A stretch of DNA of 49,593 nt. It comes from an uncultured Eubacteriales bacterium. GTDB taxonomy: Bacteria > Bacillota > Clostridia > Oscillospirales > Acutalibacteraceae. Below, in pieces: positions 43,652 to 49,593 of the stretch; position 1 is the stretch's first letter; each line of letters begins with the position of its first letter. Location: NCBI GenBank assembly GCA_900315285.1, contig OMYO01000012.1, forward strand, positions 1-49,593, given 5' to 3'. The notes under the pieces were generated by a model. It was given only the letters and a program-made list of their open reading frames with translations, made no database searches and was not told the origin of the DNA. The translations under genes and the position numbers were made by a program.

Positions 43652-44194
43652 ATGTCTGTATATGATTATAAACTCACCACCGGATCCGGAGACACGCTGG
43701 ATCTCGCCGACTTCAAGGGCAAGGTCATCATGATCGTCAACACCGCCACGGGCTGCGGCTTCACTCCCCAGTACAAACCCATTGAGGAGATGTATGAGAA
43801 GTACCATGACAAGGGCCTTGAGGTTGTCGACATCCCCTGCAACCAGTTCAAGGATCAGGCTCCCGGAACCGATGAGGAGATCCATTCTTTCTGCACCCTC
43901 AAGTATCACACCCAGTTCCCGCAGATGAAGAAATCCGACGTCAACGGCGAGAACGAGCTCCCGCTCTACACCTATCTCAAGAGCGAGCAGGGCTTTGAGG
44001 GCTTCGGCAAGGGCGCCAAAGCCGTTGCCATGAAGGCTCTTCTGAAGACCCAGGACAAGGACTACAAGAAGAACTCCAAGATCAAGTGGAACTTCACGAA
44101 GTTCATCGTCGACCGCGACGGCAATGTCGTCAAGCGCTTTGAGCCGACGACGGACATGGAAGAGGTCGACGCTTATGTCGCTTCGCTGCTGTAA
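43652..44194 (+). CDS. Glutathione peroxidase family protein (cysteine type)
   Basis: 180 residues, thioredoxin fold. The peroxidatic Cys is in VNTATGCGFTPQY near residue 36; VDIPCNQFKDQAPG supplies the Gln and KWNFTKFIVDRDG the Trp and Asn of the catalytic tetrad. As in other bacterial members it likely uses thioredoxin rather than glutathione to reduce peroxides. A second Cys in the CNQF motif could resolve the reaction. AGGAGG lies 9 bases before the ATG. It is a single-gene unit with a strong terminator. Confidence 0.94.
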   Translation: MSVYDYKLTTGSGDTLDLADFKGKVIMIVNTATGCGFTPQYKPIEEMYEKYHDKGLEVVDIPCNQFKDQAPGTDEEIHSFCTLKYHTQFPQMKKSDVNGENELPLYTYLKSEQGFEGFGKGAKAVAMKALLKTQDKDYKKNSKIKWNFTKFIVDRDGNVVKRFEPTTDMEEVDAYVASLL

Positions 44195-44209
44195 TTTGGA
44201 ATAATACGA

Positions 44210-44249
44210 AAATCGCCTGCTTGAGGATGTCTCCTCAGGCGGGCGATTT
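44210..44249 (+). terminator. Terminator of gpx with an 18-bp stem
   Basis: AAATCGCCTGCTTGAGGA pairs over its full length (two G-T pairs) with the sequence at 44232-44249, loop TGTC, followed by AGTTTTG. Its outer arms are AAATCGCC and GGCGATTT, the repeated motif of this window. Confidence 0.85.
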
Positions 44250-44279
44250 AGTTTTGGGCGGTACCGGGAGTGGTCCATT

Positions 44280-44551
44280 ATGACTACATTTTTGATTATG
44301 GAAAATGTAGTCTAAATCAAAAAATCCTTATGACCACATTCTAAAATATTCGATTTGTAGTCATAATCATATGTGCTAATTTGATAAAATTCATCCTTTT
44401 TTGAGGGGTTTCCCCGCCTTAATTTGGATTTCTGGGCTGTGACAGCAAGTGAATCGCCCAAAAATTATGACTACATTTGAAAATATTGGGATTTCGGATG
44501 AACGGATTTTTTCCATTAGACTACAATTTCAAATAATCGAATTGTAGTCAT
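44280..44551. repeat. Dyad array E (35-bp units in two pairs, 50-bp period)
   Basis: Units at 44280-44314 and 44330-44364, then 44467 (right arm degenerate) and 44517-44551. Arms are ATGACTACA and TGTAGTCAT. Each complete unit is 35 bp, and starts within each pair are exactly 50 bp apart, matching array C, whose stem is unrelated. The 100-bp gap between the pairs contains GTGAATCGCCC at 44449. The array fills the space between the convergent gpx and cysE genes. Confidence 0.8.
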
Positions 44552-44610
44552 AAAGGAGCGTCTGCTGCATTAAGCAAAAACGGGAAATGCAGCGAAATGA
44601 CAAAAAGAAA

Positions 44611-44645
44611 GGGGCCAGAACCACGAAAACTTTTGTCCTGGCCCC
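44611..44645 (-). terminator. Terminator after the 29-codon gene remnant
   Basis: On the minus strand GGGGCCAG and CTGGCCCC enclose a loop and are followed by TTTCTTTTTG, 25 bp after the remnant stop codons. It has no other minus-strand gene to serve nearby. Confidence 0.7.
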
Positions 44646-44669
44646 TAATAATATTTGTACAACTCCTTA

Positions 44670-44759
44670 TTACAGCATCTCATTCGGCACAAAATGCCGC
44701 TCCTTCTCCGCCCGGTCGCAGATCAATCCCAGATTGAACTGCCGGACTTCGACAAGCAT
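44670..44759 (-). pseudogene. 29-codon coding remnant with its own terminator
   Basis: A short open stretch from ATG to double TAA, reading VEVRQFNLGLICDRA then KERHFVPNEML. Base composition and codon use look coding, and it is followed by a good terminator, yet it lacks a ribosome site and an in-frame stop lies seven codons upstream. I take it as the 3' end of a deleted gene; the parent family was not recognised. A genuine micro-protein is possible but less likely. Confidence 0.4.
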
Positions 44760-44781
44760 CTGGAAAAATATTAAAATTTAT

Positions 44782-44820
44782 GGGCGATGTACCTTGGTTT
44801 TTCCAAAAGGTGCATCGCCC
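44782..44820 (-). terminator. Terminator of cysE
   Basis: On the minus strand GGGCGATGCACCTT pairs with AAGGTACATCGCCC, followed by ATAAATTTTAATATTTTT. It lies 9 bp after the cysE stop codon. Confidence 0.8.
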
Positions 44821-44828
44821 AAAATATT

Positions 44829-45794
44829 TTAGATAATGTAAAACCAAGGCTGATCGACTTCCTCGGCCGCAGACTTGTCTGCCTTGGACTGGTCGTTGTT
44901 GAAGTGCAGCTCCTTGCTCTTGGCGTAGACCTTCGTATGAGGTGGCACCGAGCGGGTCAGGAAGACCGAGCCGCCGATGACGGAGCCCTCGCCGATTACG
45001 GTCTCGCCGCCCAGAATGGAAGCGTTGGAGTAGACCGTGACGTAGTCCTCAATGGTCGGGTGTCGGATGACGTTGTGCAGTGCCTGTCCGCCGCTCGTGG
45101 AGAGGGCACCCAGCGTGACGCCCTGATAGAGCTTGACGTGCTCTCCAATGTGCGTCGTCTCACCGACAACAATACCGGTTCCGTGGTCAATGAAGAAGTA
45201 TTTCCCGATGGTGGCGCCGGGGTTGATATCTATTCCCGTCTCGCTGTGTGCATGCTCCGTCATAATGCGCGGGATGATTGGCACATTGCGGATGTAGAGC
45301 TCATGGGCGAACCGATATGTAGATATAGCATAGAGGCCCGGATAGGCGATGATGATTTCGTCGGTGCTGTTGGCAGCGGGGTCGCCGTCGAACAGGGCCT
45401 GGACGTCGGTCTCGAGGTATTCGCGGATAGTTGGAATCTGCTGCATGAACTCGAGGGTGATTTCGTCCGCGCGGTCCGCGATCTCATGGTAGGACAGGCT
45501 TTGCAGTTCCTTGTCGAATCGCAGTGCAAGAGCAATTTGGTGGTTCAGCTTGCTGGCCACGTCCTCAACCGTAGCGGCCACTGTTGTCCGAACGTTGAAA
45601 GTCTGATACGTCTCGTCCACATAGTAGCCCGGATAGACGATGCGGAACAAATTGTGGAGTATTCCCACAATTGTCTTGAAGCTCGGCTGGGCGTGGACAT
45701 TGAGATTGTCGATGGCGCGGGTGGGGTCACTCCCCACGTCAGAGGTGATATTCTGTACAATGTCCTGAATGGACTCCCCTAATTTCTTTCCCAT
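44829..45794 (-). CDS. cysE: Serine O-acetyltransferase family protein
   Basis: 321 residues. A helical N-terminal domain (about 1-180) is followed by the left-handed beta-helix with HAHSETGIDINPGATIG, YFFIDHGTGIVVGET (catalytic His) and YQGVTLGALS, then VYSNASILGGETVIGEG. It makes O-acetylserine from serine and acetyl-CoA for cysteine synthesis. It is the longer EpsC/SrpH-type form; the basic-acidic tail (SKADKSAAEEV) is extra. AAAGGAG precedes the ATG, 12 bp after the alpha/beta hydrolase stop, so the two share an operon. Confidence 0.92.
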   Translation of the reverse strand: MGKKLGESIQDIVQNITSDVGSDPTRAIDNLNVHAQPSFKTIVGILHNLFRIVYPGYYVDETYQTFNVRTTVAATVEDVASKLNHQIALALRFDKELQSLSYHEIADRADEITLEFMQQIPTIREYLETDVQALFDGDPAANSTDEIIIAYPGLYAISTYRFAHELYIRNVPIIPRIMTEHAHSETGIDINPGATIGKYFFIDHGTGIVVGETTHIGEHVKLYQGVTLGALSTSGGQALHNVIRHPTIEDYVTVYSNASILGGETVIGEGSVIGGSVFLTRSVPPHTKVYAKSKELHFNNDQSKADKSAAEEVDQPWFYII

Positions 45795-45806
45795 TTCGGG
45801 TCTCCT

Positions 45807-46454
45807 TTATCGGTTTTCCAGATCCTGCACCCATGCTATGTACTCTATGGCTGCTCGGGTGGAGTTTTGGACGTAGCTTATGTGAGTGGCATCCTCCAGG
45901 ATGCGAAGTGTCGAGTTGGGAAGGGCGGCGGCAATCTTCTTCGTCTCCCGCTCCCGGATCATGTCCCGGTCACCGGCCAGAACCAGTGTCGGGATCGTTA
46001 TCTGTTTCAGCTGTTCCTCCGTGATGTGGGGTTCCCGGAGCATGACCTTCATTTTCGGGTCATGGGTCAAAAAATAGGCACCCCGGAACATACGGTAGGC
46101 CCAGCCCTTTATGCCGCGGGGCTCGGTATTGGCCCCGCAGATGACGAGCCGCCCAATGCGGTCCGTCTTCATGGCCGTGAGCAGCCCGACGATGGCACCG
46201 TCGGAAAAGCCGAAGAATGTGATATTGTTCAGGTCATGGGTCTCCAGAAATTCGACCATGTCATCTGCCATGTCCTCATAGTGCAGTTCCTCCACAGACG
46301 GGCTCTCCCCATGCCCCCGGGAGTCGACGGCATAACAGGTGTGGTCGGCTTCCAGAACTTCGACAGTGGTGTCGAAAGTGTGATGATCCTCTCCATTGCC
46401 ATGGACGAACACGATAGGGTCGCCCTGGCCTCTCTTCTCATAATACAGTTTCAT
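45807..46454 (-). CDS. Alpha/beta hydrolase
   Basis: 215 residues. The oxyanion segment is IVFVHGNGED, the nucleophile Ser lies in FFGFSDGAIVG, Asp in LVLAGDRDMI and His in DATHISYV, so the triad is complete. No signal peptide. Substrate unknown. Its operon partner is cysE, which suggests acyl-ester chemistry around O-acetylserine or a simple co-location. AAAGGACA lies before the ATG. A promoter TTGAAG, 18 bp, TATAAT lies immediately upstream, in an AT-rich divergent region. Confidence 0.87.
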   Translation of the reverse strand: MKLYYEKRGQGDPIVFVHGNGEDHHTFDTTVEVLEADHTCYAVDSRGHGESPSVEELHYEDMADDMVEFLETHDLNNITFFGFSDGAIVGLLTAMKTDRIGRLVICGANTEPRGIKGWAYRMFRGAYFLTHDPKMKVMLREPHITEEQLKQITIPTLVLAGDRDMIRERETKKIAAALPNSTLRILEDATHISYVQNSTRAAIEYIAWVQDLENR

Positions 46455-46515
46455 ATTGTCCTTTATTATATTATAATCTTTGATACCACTTCAATAGGAA
46501 AAGAGGGCTGAAATC

Positions 46516-47319
46516 ATGCGAGTTCTTGTGGATGCCGATGCCTGTCCGGTCGTCCGGCAGACGGAGGAGATATGCCGGGAATTCCACGTGCCCGTGACCC
46601 TGCTCTGTGACAGTGCCCATGTTCTCCGCTCCTCCTACAGCGAGGTGCGAACCGTAGGGACCGGGAAGGATGCCGTGGATATTGCACTCATCAATCTCGC
46701 CTCCCCGGGCGATCTAGTGGTGACCCAGGACTACGGCGTCGCCGCCCTTGCCCTCGGAAAAGGCTGTGCCGCCATCCATCAGTCCGGCACCTGGTATACC
46801 GATGAAAACATTGATGCCCTCCTTGCGGAGCGCGCCATGGGTCAGAAAATGCGCCGCTCCCATGGAAAGAAACACATGCGGGGTCCAAAGAAGCGCACCG
46901 CCGAGGACGACAAAAAGTTCTGTGAGTCGTTTCGACGCCTGCTGACCCGCCAAATGGAAGCAGAGACAGGAGGCCAAAAAAAAAAAATGGAATTTCAGTA
47001 CTGCAAAATGGAGATTTTCCTCCCGGAGTCCCACCTCGCTGCCCTACAGAAGGCACTGCAAGACGTGGACGCCGGTCACATTGGCAACTACGATAGCTGC
47101 CTGTCCTATAGTTCCGTCACCGGGACCTGGCGCCCGCTTTCAGGGACGAACCCATATATTGGAACGCAAGGGGAGATCAGTTCCGAGCCGGAACTCAAGG
47201 TGGAGGTCACCGTGAGAGTGGAAAATGTGGACCGGACGCTGGCGGCCATTAAAGCCGTGCACCCCTATGAGGAGCCGGTCATCAACGTCATTCCGCTCTA
47301 CAAGACCAGCTTCGACTAA
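46516..47319 (+). CDS. DUF188 (YaiI/YqxD) protein fused in frame to a YqfO/NIF3 C-terminal-like domain
   Basis: 267 residues. Residues 1-150 are the YaiI/YqxD family: VDADACPVVRQ, VVTQDYGVAALAL and the basic KKHMRGPKKRTAEDD. Residues 158-267 (MEFQYCKMEIFLPESHL to HPYEEPVINVIPLY) resemble the CutA-like middle/C-terminal domain of NIF3/YqfO proteins. They join at QKKKM, encoded by twelve consecutive A (46976-46987). AGGAGG (46968-46973) and an in-frame ATG (46987) suggest the second domain can also be started alone. The family is probably nucleic-acid or metal related but uncharacterised. Ends flush against convergent phzF. Confidence 0.82.
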   Translation: MRVLVDADACPVVRQTEEICREFHVPVTLLCDSAHVLRSSYSEVRTVGTGKDAVDIALINLASPGDLVVTQDYGVAALALGKGCAAIHQSGTWYTDENIDALLAERAMGQKMRRSHGKKHMRGPKKRTAEDDKKFCESFRRLLTRQMEAETGGQKKKMEFQYCKMEIFLPESHLAALQKALQDVDAGHIGNYDSCLSYSSVTGTWRPLSGTNPYIGTQGEISSEPELKVEVTVRVENVDRTLAAIKAVHPYEEPVINVIPLYKTSFD

Positions 47320-48096
47320 TCAGAGATACAGCTCCGCCTCGGAGAACAGCACCGTGTGGCCCGCCAGGGTCACGCGGTCTTTTTCTGTCCGGCAGTAGAG
47401 CACTCCTCCCCGCTCCGACGCCTGATATGCCGTGATCTCATCCCGGTCCAGCCGCTCACACCAGTACGGCGCAATATGGCAGTGTCCGCTGCCGCAGACT
47501 GGGTCCTCATCAATTTTCAACTTCGGCGCAAAGCTGCGGGAGACGCATGTATACTGCTCCCCCTCCGCCGTAATGTGCAGCAGGAGGCCGGGCAGCTGCT
47601 TTACCTTCTCCAGATCCGGTTTCGCTTCGGCGATTTGCTGGCTTTCCTTGAAGACGCACAGCAGATCCCGCCCAAGGTAGGCCTCCACCGGTCTTGCACC
47701 AATGGCCTCCTCCAGTTCCCGGGTCACCGAAATCCGCTTGAGATCATAGGCCGGGAAGTCCATTTCCAGAAGTCCCCGCCGGCCGCGCCGCACGGTGAGG
47801 TCACCGCTGAGGGTGTGAAACGTGAGACTCTCCTTGTCCGTCTCATACCGATCCAGCAGCACCGAGGCGGTGGCCAGCGTGGCGTGGCCGCACAGGTCGA
47901 TCTCCCCGCCGGGCGTGAGCCACCGGAGCCGGTAGCCATCCGGCTCCCGCACCGTGAACGCCGTCTCCGACAGTCGATTTTCCCTTGTAATGCTCATCAT
48001 GGTCTCCTCCGGCAGCCATTGCTCCAGAACGCAGACCGCCGCTGGGTTCCCATGGAAGAGCTCCTCTGTAAACGCGTGTACAATAAACTGTTTCAT
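47320..48096 (-). CDS. PhzF-family epimerase/isomerase-like protein
   Basis: 258 residues. It begins FIVHAFTEELFHGNPAAVCVL, has the conserved Glu in NRLSETAF, and the motifs TPGGEIDLCGHATLA and DEDPVCGSGHCHIAPYW, all characteristic of PhzF. The family catalyses proton transfers on varied metabolites; the substrate is unknown and no phenazine genes are near. The ATG at 48096 is the family start; the Shine-Dalgarno is weak, with TAAAAT 7 bases upstream, so a leaderless mRNA is possible. Its stop codon is flush against the convergent DUF188 gene. Confidence 0.85.
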   Translation of the reverse strand: MKQFIVHAFTEELFHGNPAAVCVLEQWLPEETMMSITRENRLSETAFTVREPDGYRLRWLTPGGEIDLCGHATLATASVLLDRYETDKESLTFHTLSGDLTVRRGRRGLLEMDFPAYDLKRISVTRELEEAIGARPVEAYLGRDLLCVFKESQQIAEAKPDLEKVKQLPGLLLHITAEGEQYTCVSRSFAPKLKIDEDPVCGSGHCHIAPYWCERLDRDEITAYQASERGGVLYCRTEKDRVTLAGHTVLFSEAELYL

Positions 48097-48142
48097 GGGT
48101 AAAATTTTACCATATTTTCGTGTTGCCGGGTTGAAAAAGGGG

Positions 48143-48504
48143 TGAATCGCCCAGGCCAGGCGACATTCCATGACGGATTCAGTCTGGCTGGTCCAGATTT
48201 GAAAAATTTGACCGAATTTGGGCTCTGGTTCCTGTTTTCCTGGCGGGCGATTCAGTCTATTTCTCCAAAATTTTCATCCAAGTCTTAACTTTCCAACCCT
48301 CTTTTCTCCGCTGACTTGGTCCGAAATTTTTTCAGTCTAAAAAGGATAAAAAGATAGCTTTGACTGAAATTCAGTAAACTGGCACTCGATTTTCCGCCGC
48401 TGACCGAATTCTGTGGTATGTCAGACTGAAATGGTCGCCGCGAGGCCGGCGCAGGCAGGGCTTTTTCAGACCAGTGCCAACATATGGGGTTAGTTTGACT
48501 GAAC
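48143..48504. repeat. Irregular dyad array D2
   Basis: Many GWCYGAA and TTCAGWC arms: GATTCAGTC (48176), GACCGAA...TTCAGTC (48210-48257, 48-bp dyad as in D1), GTCCGAA...TTCAGTC (48319-48337), GACTGAAATTCAGT (48362-48375), GACCGAA (48402), GACTGAA (48424), TTCAGACC (48465), GACTGAA (48497). GTGAATCGCCC is at its left edge. Positions 48182-48302 recur almost exactly at 49473-49593. No gene is seen between phzF and the next start. Confidence 0.65.
48182..48302 (+). repeat. Long direct repeat, left copy (at least 121 bp)
   Basis: Matches 49473-49593 with two mismatches by eye, offset 1291 bp. Both copies include the array D dyad and GGGCGATTCAGTC. The right copy runs to the window edge, so the true length may be greater. 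The pair brackets the PD-(D/E)XK-like gene. Confidence 0.9.
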
Positions 48505-48664
48505 CATGCTTCTGTTCCCTCAGGGCCACTTTCACAACGAAGTGTTCCGACGAAATCCGCTCCTTAATAGCGACCATTTACTCCACAAAAAGCACCATTC
48601 GTTCCCGACCCATATTTTTTCAAGGGAAAACCATTTATCCTTATGTCCGAAAGGAGGAATTCCC

Positions 48665-49438
48665 TTGAAATCTTTAACAATGGAAGAACGATCCGCCCAA
48701 TTGAAGCAATGGATTTCCGAAGCGCAAAAGCGCCTGGAAAAAGCGCCGCCTGGCAAGCTTTCCGTGAGTCGGGAGCACAACCGCGTCTATTTCTACTGCA
48801 AAACCGCTCAGGGGAAGGAGTATTTAAGCGTCAAGAATGAGGAACTCATTCGGCAACTTGCACAGAAAGCCTATGATGAGGAAATCGTTCGAGCCGCACA
48901 GAATGAGCTTCGCTATATCGACAAACAGCAAAGCTCACTACGGCGCAAGCCCGAAGATATTTATTATAAAATGCCGGTCGAGCGGCAAGCATTGGTGGAT
49001 CCTATTTTTCTAAACGATGAGGACTTTCTGCGCCAGTGGAAGAGCCAGACGTTTCCAGTGGTGAATCGCCGACGCAAGCGGGAGGAATACCGCAGCAAAT
49101 CCGGCACTATTGTGCGCTCGAAGTCCGAACTCATCATTATCAATGCCTTTGAAGACGAAAACGTTCCCCATTTCTACGAACCTCCCCTCAAGGTTGGCGA
49201 TGAACTTTTCTTTCCTGACTTTCTCGTCCTCAACACCCGTACCCGCAAGCAATATTACTGGGAACACTATGGAAGAATGGACGACCCGGCGTATGCAGAC
49301 CGAACGGTTTGGAAAATAAATCATTATTCGCAAAACGGCTACTGCATGGGGAAAGAGCTCCTTTGCACCTTTGAGTCCTCCGATTCTCCTTTATCTACTG
49401 CACAAATTCACTTGCTCATTCAAAAGCACTTGAAATGA
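48665..49438 (+). CDS. PD-(D/E)XK nuclease-like hypothetical protein
   Basis: 257 residues. The N-terminal 110 residues are charged and helical. The C-terminal half has IVRSKSELIIINAFEDENV, then FFPDFLVL, then YYWEHYGRMDDP: an order (E, PD, ExH/K) that suits a PD-(D/E)XK nuclease fold, with His where Lys is usual. Similar proteins are scattered through Clostridia without assigned function. TTG at 48665 is chosen because AAAGGAGG lies 7 bases upstream; an ATG is five codons later. The gene uses more A/T-ending codons than its neighbours and is bracketed by direct repeats, suggesting acquisition as a unit. Confidence 0.7.
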   Translation: MKSLTMEERSAQLKQWISEAQKRLEKAPPGKLSVSREHNRVYFYCKTAQGKEYLSVKNEELIRQLAQKAYDEEIVRAAQNELRYIDKQQSSLRRKPEDIYYKMPVERQALVDPIFLNDEDFLRQWKSQTFPVVNRRRKREEYRSKSGTIVRSKSELIIINAFEDENVPHFYEPPLKVGDELFFPDFLVLNTRTRKQYYWEHYGRMDDPAYADRTVWKINHYSQNGYCMGKELLCTFESSDSPLSTAQIHLLIQKHLK

Positions 49439-49472
49439 ACGGCGGCCATGCCATAGCAAGTTAGCGGCTTCG

Positions 49473-49593
49473 GTCTTGCTGGTCCAGATTTGAGAAATTT
49501 GACCGAATTTGGGCTCTGGTTCCTGTTTTCCTGGCGGGCGATTCAGTCTATTTCTCCAAAATTTTCATCCAAGTCTTAACTTTCCAACCCTCT
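49473..49593 (+). repeat. Long direct repeat, right copy, array D3 (cut by window end)
   Basis: Second copy of 48182-48302, with two differences by eye. It begins 35 bp after the stop codon of the PD-(D/E)XK-like gene and continues past the window, so its end cannot be placed. Confidence 0.9.

Noticed and set aside
48182..49593. Insertion sequence around the PD-(D/E)XK-like gene
   Set aside because: The flanks are direct, not inverted, repeats, no transposase motif is present and no target-site duplication could be identified.

Overview
The window looks like a chromosomal segment of a low-molecular-weight-GC-lineage Gram-positive anaerobe (Firmicutes, probably class Clostridia) with fairly GC-rich genes and distinctly AT-richer intergenic DNA. 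Pointers are strong AGGAGG-type ribosome binding sites, a FeoAAB operon with a FeoB-associated Cys-rich peptide, a queDECF operon behind a probable preQ1 riboswitch, a GH3 enzyme with permuted domain order, a heterodimeric ABC exporter behind a MarR regulator, and a cysteine-type glutathione peroxidase. I do not name a genus. No rRNA, tRNA, CRISPR or complete insertion sequence was seen.

Layout. 1-240: dyad-repeat array A1. 240-4861 (minus): small TPR-like gene, then a phosphate-type module (Na/Pi cotransporter, PhoR-like kinase, PhoB-like regulator). 4991-8875 (minus): MGDG/UgtP-type glycosyltransferase with a Lys/Ala tail, and a cytoplasmic GH2 with an unusual Asp at the acid/base position. 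8961-11456 (plus): P-type ATPase. 11570-11918: array B. 12050-15803 (minus): lipase and queDECF with riboswitch. 15803-24335: NAD synthetase, SDR, a truncated iron alcohol dehydrogenase, glycerate kinase, a two-gene ABC exporter and its MarR regulator with twin operators. 24514-30290: COG0523 GTPase, EamA transporter, array C, secreted GH2, array A2. 30405-33700: iron uptake operon with a DtxR-type operator. 33781-38647: C39-like protein, MarR-nudC, permuted secreted GH3. 38793-42851: PIN/NYN protein, a trans-sulfuration operon behind a Met-rich leader peptide and terminator, and a divergent omega-amidase-like gene. 42852-49593: array D, glutathione peroxidase, array E, serine acetyltransferase with an alpha/beta hydrolase, a DUF188-YqfO fusion across an A12 tract, PhzF, and a PD-(D/E)XK-like gene between long direct repeats.

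How genes work together. The sulfur genes (cysE, gamma-type and beta-type PLP lyases, omega-amidase homologue) fit cysteine/methionine interconversion and salvage. Two GH2 and one GH3 enzymes fit use of beta-linked glycans. FeoA-FeoA-FeoB-peptide forms one ferrous iron uptake unit. queDECF makes preQ1 from GTP for queuosine.

The most unusual content lies between genes. Most long intergenic regions carry tandem arrays of short dyads. Within an array the stem is constant; between arrays the stem differs, but the geometry is kept: a 39-bp dyad with 63/64-bp period in arrays A and B, a 35/36-bp dyad with 50-bp period in arrays C and E. In addition, a GYRAATCGCC motif is strongly over-represented on both strands, inside and outside genes, and sits next to most arrays. 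These two observations are the best candidates for something undescribed. All counts were made by eye.
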